Below are positions 8,678-16,963 of a stretch of 64,000 bases of DNA, in pieces; the first letter of the stretch is position 1, and each line of letters opens with the position of its first letter. Origin of the DNA: Halovivax limisalsi (GTDB lineage: Archaea > Halobacteriota > Halobacteria > Halobacteriales > Natrialbaceae); assembly GCF_023093535.1 (NCBI RefSeq), contig NZ_CP095757.1, forward strand, positions 3,596,001 through 3,660,000, in the 5' to 3' direction. Both the position numbers and the translations under genes were made by a program. The notes under the pieces are model-generated. The model saw only the letters and a list, made by a program, of their open reading frames with translations. It was not told the origin of the DNA and did no database searches.

Positions 8678-9931
8678 GTGCGTCTGGAGATTCGCCCGCG
8701 CGTCGCACTCCTGTTGCTGCTCGGCGTCCTCGTACTGACGGTCTCGGGGTCGATCGCCGGCTCGAATCTCGACGCGGAATCCGGACGGACCGAAATCGAA
8801 ACCGAATCCCTGGAGGACGGCTCCGAGGTCTGGCCGTACACGAGCCGAACGACCTCGACGGACGGGCGGACGCTCGCGATCAACATCGTCGTCTACGGCG
8901 ACGCGGACGCCACGGAACGATTCCTTCGCGAGCAGACACTCGGCGACTGGGAGGAGGTCGACGAGGACGAAACGCACGTCGGCACCGAGGCGGAATCCGT
9001 CGCCGCGAGCAACGAGTCGACGATCGCCTGGGGGAGCGCCGCCGGCGCCGTTCGCTACGCCTACCTCGACCCGGCAGACGGCGGGGCCCGCTGGGTCACC
9101 GAATCCTACCAGCTCAAGGACGGGACCTACCTCGGCGATCGCCAGCACATTCGCGCCTACACCGACCCCGTCGGCGGCGACTGGACGGTGATGCAGGCCC
9201 ACCGCGAGCACTGGGACTGGTTCCAGCTTCGCCACTCCGTCCACACCGTCAAGGAATCGCAGGCCTACGTCGAATCGGAGTTCATCGACAGCTGGTACGT
9301 CGAATCGCTGAGTCGCGAGTACGTCGGGAACGACCGCGGCGCCGATTCGGACGGCTGGACGACGTTCATCTCGCTTCGCGACGGCGTCATCCCCGCGCTA
9401 CTCGGCCTCGTCCTCATCGGCTCGATCGAGGTCGGGAGTTGGCGGAACCGGACCGAGGACCTCCGCGCCTGGTGGAACGACGAGGCGGTCCAGACGGCCG
9501 TCAACGCGATGTTGCTCGCCACCGTCATCGTCTCGTTCTTCGCGTTCGTCCGCATCGGCGCGGTCGAAGCCGAGCTGGCGTTCCCGGAGACGAGTCCGAA
9601 GGTCATCGTGGCCGTCTTCTATCCCCTGCTCGTCCTCGGTCTCCCGATCGCCACCTACCTCGGCGCTCGCCACCTCGAACGCATTCCGGCCTTTACCGCC
9701 GCGGCGCTCGGCTTCGTCGTCGCGATGTTCCTCGATTACACCACCGTCGGCGTCGTCACCCTCTCGCTCGCCACCGTCGTCCACCACATCAGCCTCGCGA
9801 CCGCGCTCGGCTTCGTCGCCGCCGGCGCCTCCGAAACCGCCCGCTCGCCCGAGAACGACCCCGGCCACGTCCGCACCGGCGTCCTCCTCTGGCTCGTCAC
9901 CGTGGGCATCCCGCTGCTGCAGTTCCTGTAA
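8678..9931 (+). CDS. membrane protein, possibly LssY-C-like ectodomain with four C-terminal helices
   Basis: This 417-residue protein starts at GTG 8678; no better ATG exists before the signal-like helix (residues 7-27). The region about 60-230 is hydrophilic and contains LAINIVVYGDADATERFL and two more segments that vaguely resemble the LssY C-terminal domain; that link is tentative. Residues about 240-417 hold six hydrophobic segments. No catalytic motif is clear. A hairpin array starts right after its stop codon. Confidence 0.6.
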   Translation: MRLEIRPRVALLLLLGVLVLTVSGSIAGSNLDAESGRTEIETESLEDGSEVWPYTSRTTSTDGRTLAINIVVYGDADATERFLREQTLGDWEEVDEDETHVGTEAESVAASNESTIAWGSAAGAVRYAYLDPADGGARWVTESYQLKDGTYLGDRQHIRAYTDPVGGDWTVMQAHREHWDWFQLRHSVHTVKESQAYVESEFIDSWYVESLSREYVGNDRGADSDGWTTFISLRDGVIPALLGLVLIGSIEVGSWRNRTEDLRAWWNDEAVQTAVNAMLLATVIVSFFAFVRIGAVEAELAFPETSPKVIVAVFYPLLVLGLPIATYLGARHLERIPAFTAAALGFVVAMFLDYTTVGVVTLSLATVVHHISLATALGFVAAGASETARSPENDPGHVRTGVLLWLVTVGIPLLQFL

Positions 9932-9949
9932 ACCGAACTTGTTACGTCG

Positions 9950-10287
9950 TGCGAGAAAGCTTCGCTCTCTCGTGACTGAGCGAATCGAAGATTCGCGATG
10001 TCCGCGAAACCGCTGGTTTCGCTTGATCCCGAGAGAGCGCCCAGCGCTCTTTCGGACGACCTCGGGGTCGCTTCGCGACCCGCGTGCGGCGGAGCCGCCA
10101 CGGCATTCGGTTGCGGGCCCTTGGCCCGCAATCCGCTCGGCGCAAACACTTCGAGGGAAAAGCACCGGAAGAGCTCCGCTCTTCCAAGCCCTCACTCGCT
10201 TCGCTCGCGAGGAGGCCGCGAGCGCGAATGCGCTCGCGGTGAAACGGCGCGCGGTTCGCGCCGTATGCTCGCCCGCAGCCACCGGCT
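9950..10287. repeat. array of about 13 consecutive short inverted repeats
   Basis: Almost the whole segment folds as back-to-back hairpins with 4-10 bp stems and mostly 3-5 nt loops, often GAA, TTC, GCT or CTT. Clear examples are 9981-9995, 10004-10022, 10031-10053, 10057-10070, 10066-10080, 10111-10131 (9-bp stem), 10167-10185 (8 bp), 10216-10239 (10 bp) and 10244-10264 (8 bp). The units are not copies of one another. The block 10288-10437 that follows has no gene I can support. Together they make a 506-bp region without a coding sequence. Confidence 0.8.
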
Positions 10288-10437
10288 GGGTCGGTCGGTA
10301 CCCGTTTTGGGAATCCGTCTATCGGGACAGGTGCACCAGCATCACTACATTGAAACCTCGTCCAGCCGTCCTACTCGTGTCCGTTCGAGCCACGCAGTAC
10401 TGAAACGCACTGGCGACGGAATCCGTTCCACGAACCC

Positions 10438-10680
10438 CTAGTCCGGGCTCTCGTAGGGGCGTTCCCACGTGGGCGTGATCTGGGTGTAGAGGACGACGCC
10501 GGAGAAGAGGACGACGTACAGTAGCCAGGGAGGCTGGTCGAGCCACTCGAACGTCGCCGTCGCGGCGAAGATCCAGGCGATCAGGAGCGAGCTGTCGACG
10601 AGCATCCGGCCGCCGTTGTGCCGGAGGTACGCGAGGAGGCGCCGAGCGCGCGAGTCGATGACCGGTCGCTCGGAATCCAT
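10438..10680 (-). CDS. small two-helix membrane protein
   Basis: This 80-residue protein starts at the ATG at 10680 (MDSERPVIDS). A basic region (RARRLLAYLRHN) precedes two hydrophobic helices (about 29-46 and 51-67) and an acidic C-terminus. It resembles short haloarchaeal membrane proteins of unknown function. It sits immediately downstream of citrate synthase on the same strand, about 105 bp after that gene's own start-distal flank, and no partner is suggested by context. Confidence 0.55.
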   Translation of the reverse strand: MDSERPVIDSRARRLLAYLRHNGGRMLVDSSLLIAWIFAATATFEWLDQPPWLLYVVLFSGVVLYTQITPTWERPYESPD

Positions 10681-10785
10681 ACCGGGCGAACGGACCGGAC
10701 GACCATAGACCTGTTGTCGGGCACAGATGCGGCCTCGGGCCACGACGTGCCGAAGCGTTGAACAAGAAGGGGCGCTTCGGGCCGC

Positions 10786-11934
10786 CTACCGATCCTCGAT
10801 CGGGACGTACTCGCGGTCGTCCGGCCCGACGTAGCGTCCGCGCGGGCGGATGAGGCGATTGTCCTCCTGATACTCGAGGACGTGGGCGGACCAGCCGGCG
10901 GCGCGACTCATCGCGAAGATGGGCGTGTACATGTCGATCGGGATGCCGAGCTGGTAGTAGACCGAGCCGGAGTAGAAGTCGACGTTCGGGGCGATACCCT
11001 TCTCGACGAGGCCGACCTCGTCGGTGAGGTAGTCCTCGATCGCGGTCGTGATCTCGTACCAGGTGTCGTCGCCGGTTTCTGCCAGTTTCGCGCTGCGGGC
11101 CTTGAGGATCGTCGCTCGAGGGTCCGTCACGTTGTAGACGCGGTGACCGAAGCCGGGGATGCGCCGGCCCTCGTCGGTCGCCCGCTCGACCCACTCGCGC
11201 GGGTCGAGATCGCTCGATTCGATCTCGAAGAGGACCTCCATGACGTCCTGGTTGGCCCCGCCGTGGAGCGGGCCCGAGAGCGCGCCGATGCCGGCGGTGA
11301 CCGACGAGTAGAGGTCCGCCATCGTCGAGCCGACGACCATCGCGGTGAACGTCGAGGCGTTCAGCCCGTGGTCGGCGTGGAGGATCAGCGCCTGATCGAA
11401 CGTCTCCGCGGCGACGTCGTCGGGTGCCTCACCCGTGAGCATGTAGAGGAAATTCGCCGCGAGATCCAGATCCGGGTCGGGATCGATCGGCGCCTCGTCC
11501 TGGCGGACCCGGTCGTAGGCGGCCAGCAGCGTCGGGATCTTCGCGGTGATCCGCCTGGCCTTCCGGCGGGCGGCCTCGCGATCGTCGGCGGGCGCCTCGG
11601 CGTCGGGGTCGGTCGCCGAGAGCATCGAGACGGCGGTTCGCATCGCCGCCATCGGTGCCTCTTCGGCCGCGGCGAGCGCGCGAACCGTCTCGAGGATCGA
11701 CTCGTCGACGGCGCGCTCCGCGGCCATCGCGTCGGTAAACGAGTCCAGTGCCGCCCGGTCGGGCAGCTCGCCGTGCCAGAGCAGGTAGACGACCTCCTCG
11801 TAGCTCGCCCGTTCGGCCAGGTCGGCGATGTCGTAGCCGCGGTAGATCAATCGGCCGGCGTCGCCGTCGATCGAGCTCAGCTCGGATTCCGCGGCGAGTA
11901 CACCCTCCAGCCCTTTGGTGAGCTCGTCAGCCAT
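10786..11934 (-). CDS. gltA: citrate synthase
   Basis: This enzyme condenses oxaloacetate and acetyl-CoA to citrate at the entry to the citric acid cycle. The chosen ATG at 11934 gives 382 residues (MADELTKGLEGVL), the usual size for archaeal and Gram-positive type enzymes; an open extension upstream is basic and proline-rich and is rejected. Catalytic residues are visible: H224 in GPLHGGAN, H264 in GFGHRVY and D319 in NVDFYSG, with the substrate-binding His in LHADHGLNAST (H189). A TATA-like stretch lies about 25 nt upstream. It is a monocistronic-looking gene divergent from the SpoIIM-like gene. Confidence 0.95.
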   Translation of the reverse strand: MADELTKGLEGVLAAESELSSIDGDAGRLIYRGYDIADLAERASYEEVVYLLWHGELPDRAALDSFTDAMAAERAVDESILETVRALAAAEEAPMAAMRTAVSMLSATDPDAEAPADDREAARRKARRITAKIPTLLAAYDRVRQDEAPIDPDPDLDLAANFLYMLTGEAPDDVAAETFDQALILHADHGLNASTFTAMVVGSTMADLYSSVTAGIGALSGPLHGGANQDVMEVLFEIESSDLDPREWVERATDEGRRIPGFGHRVYNVTDPRATILKARSAKLAETGDDTWYEITTAIEDYLTDEVGLVEKGIAPNVDFYSGSVYYQLGIPIDMYTPIFAMSRAAGWSAHVLEYQEDNRLIRPRGRYVGPDDREYVPIEDR

Positions 11935-12281
11935 ACCCCGAACTTTCGCTCGGTACTGGAAAAGGGTTACCGTTTGCGAGACTACGGCGAGCGACGTCGA
12001 TCCGGGTTCCAGAGGCGGCGACAGTCCCGAATGCAGGAGCGGCGACGGCCCCGGCTTCGGGACCAGCGGCGAGTCGGGTTCCAGAGCGACCTGGATCCAC
12101 CCGGTCGTCACTCGCAGGGTGATCGACGCCGCCGACGCCAGGCGAGTCGAGCTCGGGAAACTCGGCCGGACGCGTCGGCGTTCGCTCGGACGGGCCAGTA
12201 CGGAATCGCGCTCGTCCGGAGACGTCGACGCCCGTTCGGACGGGTCGGTTCGTTTAACTGTCCAGTCGCGAAACGACCGCT
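11935..12281. other. 347-bp divergent promoter region
   Basis: This is the region between the starts of citrate synthase (minus) and the SpoIIM-like gene (plus). The only clear signals are an A/T-poor promoter next to 11934 and GTTTAACTG at 12252-12260, placed 25-30 nt before the ATG at 12282 as a haloarchaeal TATA element. The intervening GC-rich sequence is open in several frames but its translations are arginine- and proline-rich; I see no gene. Confidence 0.5.
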
Positions 12282-13808
12282 ATGCGCCTCGGTGTGGCCC
12301 TCACGACGGTTCGCCGGACGGTTCGGTCGCGCCCGCTCGACCTGCTCGGCTTCTACATCCTCGGGATGGCGACGGCGGCGTTCCCGCAGCTCCTGCTGTT
12401 GGTGGCACTGGCCCTCGCCGGCGGCTACCTGTACGTCACCGGTCGGCTCGCGACGATCGGGGACGAACTCGCCGGCCTCGACGCGCCGCCGGATCCGCAG
12501 GCGGCGCCGGCTGCGTTCGAACGCTGGGCGGACGAGGCCGCCCTCGCGCTCGAACCCGCGGTGACGGGTCCGACGGTCGCGATCGCCGCGGTGACCGCCC
12601 TCCTGATCGCCGTGAGCGCGCTGGTGGTCTGGTCGGCGATGAGCGCCGGCCAGCTCGGCGCCTGTTTCGGCCGCCTCAGGAGCGAATCCGGCCTCCGGGC
12701 CGGGATCGACGCCGCGCTGACCTACTGGCTCTCGTTCCTCGGTCTGCTGGTGCTCGAACTGCTCACGTGGATCGCACTTCTGATCGCACTCGGGCTGGTG
12801 ATCGGCGTCAGCGGCGCCCTCACCGCCATCGGGTCGATCGGGGCCCTCCTCGGGTTGCTCGGGGTCGTCTTCGCCGTCGTCGGTGCGATCGTCGGCGCGA
12901 TCGCCATCCGGTTGACGTTCGCGTTCGCGCCGGTCGCGGTCGTCGTCGACGACGTGCCGGCCGTCCGGAGCGTCTACCACGCCGGCGGATTCGTCCGGTA
13001 CCGAAAGCGCGAGGCCGGCTTCTACGCCGTGATCGCCGTCGCCGGCGCGATCGCCGTCGGACTGCTCACGTCGCTGCTGGGCGTCGTCGGCGTCGTCGCC
13101 GGCACCGGGTTGCTCGGCACGCTCGTCCTCCTGCCGACGCTCGACCTGCTGAAGACGACGCTGTACGGCGGCGGACGCGGCCGGATCGATCCGCCCGAAC
13201 CCGACGGCCGGTCCCGACGCCGCCAGCTTCGCGACGGGCTCGGCCGCGGCGTCTCCGAGCTCGTCGCGTTCGTCCGCGAAGCGCCCGGGACGCACGCCGT
13301 CGCCGCGGCCGCACTCGTTGGCGGTATCGCCCTCGGCTGGGTCGGCGCCGGCCCGCTCGACGGCGTCGTCGAGAGTTCGATCGACGCGCGCCTCGCGGGC
13401 CACGTCGCGCCCGCGGCCGCGGTCGAGTTCTTCGGCAACAACTGGTCGGTCGCGCTCACGATGGCCGCAAGCGGCCTCTTCCTCGCGATTCCGGCGGTGA
13501 CGTTGCTCGCCTTCAACGGCGCCATGATCGGCGCGCTCGCGCGCACCGAGGTCGAGCCGCTCGAACTGCTGGCGTTCATCGCACCGCACGGCGTCTTCGA
13601 ACTCCCGGCGATCGTGATCGCGGGCGCGGCCGGCATCTTCCTCGGCCGCCACGCCTGGGCCGCCTGGCGAGGGCGGGGGACTCGCGAGACGCTCGCGAAC
13701 GCGCTCGAGCGGGTGCTGTGGGTGCTCGTCGGCGTCGGGATCCTCCTGCTCGTCGCCGGCCTGATCGAGGGCTTCGTCAGTCCGTACTACTGGCGCCCGT
13801 TCCTGTGA
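12282..13808 (+). CDS. polytopic membrane protein with C-terminal SpoIIM-like (DUF95) domain
   Basis: This is a 508-residue membrane protein. The N-terminal 300 residues have five or six long hydrophobic segments with a VVDDV-type loop. The C-terminal part (about residues 330-508) matches the stage II sporulation protein M / DUF95 pattern: a FFGNNWSVALTM segment, the FNGAMIGAL motif, PHGVFELPAI and a final helix. In archaea DUF95 proteins are of unknown function and have no link to sporulation. The ATG at 12282 follows its TATA-like box by about 27 nt. Confidence 0.8.
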   Translation: MRLGVALTTVRRTVRSRPLDLLGFYILGMATAAFPQLLLLVALALAGGYLYVTGRLATIGDELAGLDAPPDPQAAPAAFERWADEAALALEPAVTGPTVAIAAVTALLIAVSALVVWSAMSAGQLGACFGRLRSESGLRAGIDAALTYWLSFLGLLVLELLTWIALLIALGLVIGVSGALTAIGSIGALLGLLGVVFAVVGAIVGAIAIRLTFAFAPVAVVVDDVPAVRSVYHAGGFVRYRKREAGFYAVIAVAGAIAVGLLTSLLGVVGVVAGTGLLGTLVLLPTLDLLKTTLYGGGRGRIDPPEPDGRSRRRQLRDGLGRGVSELVAFVREAPGTHAVAAAALVGGIALGWVGAGPLDGVVESSIDARLAGHVAPAAAVEFFGNNWSVALTMAASGLFLAIPAVTLLAFNGAMIGALARTEVEPLELLAFIAPHGVFELPAIVIAGAAGIFLGRHAWAAWRGRGTRETLANALERVLWVLVGVGILLLVAGLIEGFVSPYYWRPFL

Positions 13809-13936
13809 CCGGGTGAGCGGACCACGGACCGGTTCGATCGGCGACGGGACACGAGCAGACCGAACGGGCCCGCGCCGACCGAATCAACTGAGAGACGACC
13901 GAACCAGTAAAGACACGCGCCCACATCGATTCGGCC

Positions 13937-14893
13937 ATGACGACGTTCGGAACGGCGGAGGCGGCACCCGGCGAGGTCGACACGGGTCGACTCGAAGTCG
14001 GCGAGACGAGGGACGGCTCGCCGTTCGGGCTGCCGGTGGCCGTGATCGAGGGGGCGGAAACGGGGAAGACGCTCTACCTCCAGGCGGCGAGCGACGGCGA
14101 CGAGCTGAACGGGGTGGGCGTCCTCCGGCGGGTGATCCCGCAGCTCGATCCGGCCGACATTTCGGGAACGATCCTCGCCGTCGGGATCGTCAACTACCAC
14201 GCCTTCCAGGTGGCCGAGCACCGGAACCCGATCGACGACCGGAAGATGAATCGCACCTACCCGGGCGACTCCGACGGGAGTTCGAGCGAGCGCATCGCCG
14301 CGGCGACGTTCGAGGCCGCGACGAACGCCGACCTGATCCTCGACCTTCACCAGGGCTCGACGAGCCGGATGATCGACGAGGTCAGGGTGCGCTGCGGGAA
14401 GCGCCATCGCCTCCACGACGCGTGCCTGGAACTCGCGCGGGTCTTCGGCGCGGGGTATATCCTCGACCAGAAGGGGCCGGAGGGTCAGCTCGCCCGCGCG
14501 GCGCCCGACGAGGGCGTGCCGACGGTCGACCCGGAACTCGGCGGCTGCGTCGGGTGGGACGAGACGAGCATCCAGGTCGGCGTCGAGGGCGTGTTCAACG
14601 TCCTCCGACACTACGGCTTCCTGGAGGGGTCGGCGATAGCAGCCGACCAGACCCGCGCGAGCGACTTCGAGCAGTACAAGAGCCCCGCCGGCGGGCTCGT
14701 CGACCTCGCCTGCGACCTCGGCGACGAGATCGAACCGGGCCAGGTCCTCTTCGAGGTGACGACGCCGTTCGGCGAGCCGAAGGCGACCGTGCGCGCCGAG
14801 ACCGAGGGGATCCTCTGGCGAACTCGCCGGCTCCCGCAGGTCGCGAGCGGCGAGTACGTCTGCTCGGTCGGAACCGAGGTGGACGCGGTCTGA
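13937..14893 (+). CDS. succinylglutamate desuccinylase/aspartoacylase family hydrolase
   Basis: This is a 318-residue M14-type metallo-deacylase. Family features are GDELNGVGVLR (E56 as metal ligand), IVNYHAFQVAEHRNPIDDRKMNR (substrate Arg) and DLHQGSTSRM (H138 as metal ligand). A C-terminal beta-barrel extension follows from about 240. Where the family normally has the first zinc-binding His of an HGDE motif, this protein reads D53-G-D-E, so the site may use Asp. The stop TGA overlaps the ATG of the next gene (TGATG), so it is translationally coupled to the threonine synthase-like enzyme. The substrate is unknown; de-acylation of an amino acid derivative is the family role. Confidence 0.82.
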   Translation: MTTFGTAEAAPGEVDTGRLEVGETRDGSPFGLPVAVIEGAETGKTLYLQAASDGDELNGVGVLRRVIPQLDPADISGTILAVGIVNYHAFQVAEHRNPIDDRKMNRTYPGDSDGSSSERIAAATFEAATNADLILDLHQGSTSRMIDEVRVRCGKRHRLHDACLELARVFGAGYILDQKGPEGQLARAAPDEGVPTVDPELGGCVGWDETSIQVGVEGVFNVLRHYGFLEGSAIAADQTRASDFEQYKSPAGGLVDLACDLGDEIEPGQVLFEVTTPFGEPKATVRAETEGILWRTRRLPQVASGEYVCSVGTEVDAV

Positions 14894-16113
14894 TGGCGAC
14901 CGATCTCCGCTGTCCCGACTGCGGGGCCGTCTATCGGGCGGGGCCGGCCGAACCCTGGCGCTGCGGCTGCGGACACGCCCTCGAGTACGTCGACCGACCC
15001 TTCCCGGAGGGCCAGCCCCGGTCGCTCACCTCGCTCGATACCTCGCCGGGGCTCTGGACGTTCTTCGAGTTCCTGCCGATCGAGGTCGGCGTCACGCTCG
15101 GCGAGGGGATGACGCCCGTCGTGGAGGCGCCCGACTGGGGCGTCGACTTCAAGCTCGAGTACGTCTTTCCCACGGGCTCGTTCAAGGATCGCGGCGCGAC
15201 GACGACGCTCTCGCGCGCGCTCGAAGTCGGCGTCGAGAAGGTGATCGAAGACTCGTCGGGCAACGCCGGCGCCGCGATCGCCAGCTACGCGGCCCGGGCG
15301 GACATCCCCGCGGACATCTACGTCCCGGCGAACGTCAAGCAGTCGAAGCTCATGGCCATCCAGCGCGTCGACGCCCGCCCGGTGCGCGTCGAAGGATCTC
15401 GGGAGGACGTCACCGCCGCCTGCGTCGACGCCGTGGAAGGCCGAAGCGAGGGGAACGGGACCGCCGCGGAACCCGCCGAGACGGGGGCCGCCGACGAGAC
15501 TCGTCCACTCGACGAGCGAGATCCGGACGGCCACCCCGACGCGCCGTACCAGCAGGGCCCCGGCTGGTACGCCTCACACGCCTGGAACCCCGCGTTCTAC
15601 GCCGGGACGATGACGTTCGCCCTCGAAGTCGCCGCCCAGCGCGGGTGGACGGCGCCCGACGCCGTCGTCGCCCCGATCGGCCACGGCACCTTGTTCCTCG
15701 GCGCCTACCGCGGCTTCGAACTGCTCACCGACGCGGGGATCATCGATCGCATCCCGCGGATGATCGGCGTCCAGACGGTCGGCTACGACCCGATCGTCCA
15801 CGTCGTCGACGGCGAGCGGATCGTCGAGGACGACGAGGACCGCGCCGACATCGCCGACGGCATCCAGATCCGCGAACCCGCCAGAGGGGGCCAGATCGTC
15901 GAGGCGATCGAGGACAGCGGCGGGACGGCGATCGGCCTCGGCGAAGGGCCGATCGAGAACGCCCTCGACCGGCTCCACCGCGACGGCTTCTACGTCGAAC
16001 CGACGAGCGCGGTCGCCCCCGCCGCCCTCGCGCACCTGCGCGAACTGAGCTACCTGGAGGATGACGACGACGTCGTCGTCCCGCTGACCGGCTCGGGGCT
16101 GAAGACGCTCTAG
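14893..16113 (+). CDS. thrC: threonine synthase-like PLP enzyme
   Basis: This 406-residue protein starts at the ATG at 14893, which overlaps the preceding stop. A zinc-ribbon-like N-terminus (C7-x2-C10 and C24-x-C26) is typical of archaeal threonine synthases. The PLP lysine is K98 in TGSFKDRGA, and the loop SSGNAGAAIASYAA binds the cofactor ring and phosphate. The C-terminal VPLTGSGLKTL is a threonine synthase signature. It would convert O-phosphohomoserine to threonine. An acidic, low-complexity insertion of about 40 residues (roughly 177-217) interrupts the fold. Paralogues exist in haloarchaea, so the exact substrate is less certain than the family. Confidence 0.85.
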   Translation: MATDLRCPDCGAVYRAGPAEPWRCGCGHALEYVDRPFPEGQPRSLTSLDTSPGLWTFFEFLPIEVGVTLGEGMTPVVEAPDWGVDFKLEYVFPTGSFKDRGATTTLSRALEVGVEKVIEDSSGNAGAAIASYAARADIPADIYVPANVKQSKLMAIQRVDARPVRVEGSREDVTAACVDAVEGRSEGNGTAAEPAETGAADETRPLDERDPDGHPDAPYQQGPGWYASHAWNPAFYAGTMTFALEVAAQRGWTAPDAVVAPIGHGTLFLGAYRGFELLTDAGIIDRIPRMIGVQTVGYDPIVHVVDGERIVEDDEDRADIADGIQIREPARGGQIVEAIEDSGGTAIGLGEGPIENALDRLHRDGFYVEPTSAVAPAALAHLRELSYLEDDDDVVVPLTGSGLKTL

Positions 16114-16358
16114 TCGCATAGACAGGGGTCACAGTCACGTTCGTCGACCCTGTTTCGCCGCGGGGACCAACACTACCTGTCGACGACGATCCACGACCTG
16201 TTGACGATCATCCGATGGTCTCCCGACAGATAGTCGGAGGACAGAAGCCGAATTGGACCTCGCGGATCGCGGATGGAGTGGTGCCGACGAAATCCGACTC
16301 GTCAGCCACAGTATCGTCCGAAGCTGCAGTTCGCTACCGCCTGCGATTGGTCAACGAG

Positions 16359-16796
16359 TCACTCGGCCATCTCCACGTCGTACCGGCGGACGAGACTCCC
16401 AACGTGCCAGAATTTCAACATCATAGACGCCAATCCACCAAGCGTTGCTCGAATCGGCTGTTTCCGATACGCGGAGACAGCTGCGTACCCCGTCACCGGA
16501 ACGTTGAGCAGGTTGAGTACGTTCGGATACGATACCCCAATCACCCGCTGTTCTTGCTCTTCCGTCCACCACCGTTCGGCAAGTACAACCCTGGTCATCC
16601 ACGCATCGTTCTTCTTCGGAGACGAGAATAGCAGCGGATTGATCGCCGTAAATACTACGGTAATACCTGCGAGTTTCCAATTTCGATGATAGAGTGCATA
16701 GAGAAGAGCGGGGAGCACGAGTACACGACTCCAGCCGCTTTTCGGATTCGAGTGTCGCTCCCAGAAGGCTTCCTCAAACTCCTCAAGTGAGGGCAT
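16359..16796 (-). CDS. DUF6653 family membrane protein
   Basis: This is a 145-residue protein starting at ATG 16796 (MPSLEEFEEAFWERHSNPKSG). The FWERHSNPKSGWSR stretch, a following helix pair (about 25-55), and NAWMTR-like and MMLKFWH segments match the DUF6653 family, whose function is unknown. The gene and its flanks are distinctly A/T-richer than the rest of the window, with less strict GC3, suggesting recent acquisition or weak selection. A strong TATA-like ATATATTTACTAC at about 16815-16827 gives a leaderless start at 16796. The region 16114-16358 downstream contains no other gene. Confidence 0.75.
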   Translation of the reverse strand: MPSLEEFEEAFWERHSNPKSGWSRVLVLPALLYALYHRNWKLAGITVVFTAINPLLFSSPKKNDAWMTRVVLAERWWTEEQEQRVIGVSYPNVLNLLNVPVTGYAAVSAYRKQPIRATLGGLASMMLKFWHVGSLVRRYDVEMAE

Positions 16797-16963
16797 ACCG
16801 AGAGAGTGGGGTACTAGTAGTAAATATATTCGGCAATATACCACTCCGATAGATAGTCTGTGAACAGCCTGTGCTGACCTAAATGGGACGAGGGACGTCG
16901 CTAACTGAGGGGTACCCGCCCGAACCCGACATTCCTATACCCGCGCCCCGAAAACGGGGCGAT

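Noticed and set aside
9950-10287. CRISPR array
   Set aside because: No repeated unit of constant sequence, no spacers of regular length and no cas genes; the segments are different self-complementary hairpins.
12108-13652. Long minus-strand frame opposite the SpoIIM-like gene
   Set aside because: The translation is highly charged and repetitive, with no hydrophobic core, and is a mirror of the membrane protein's codons.
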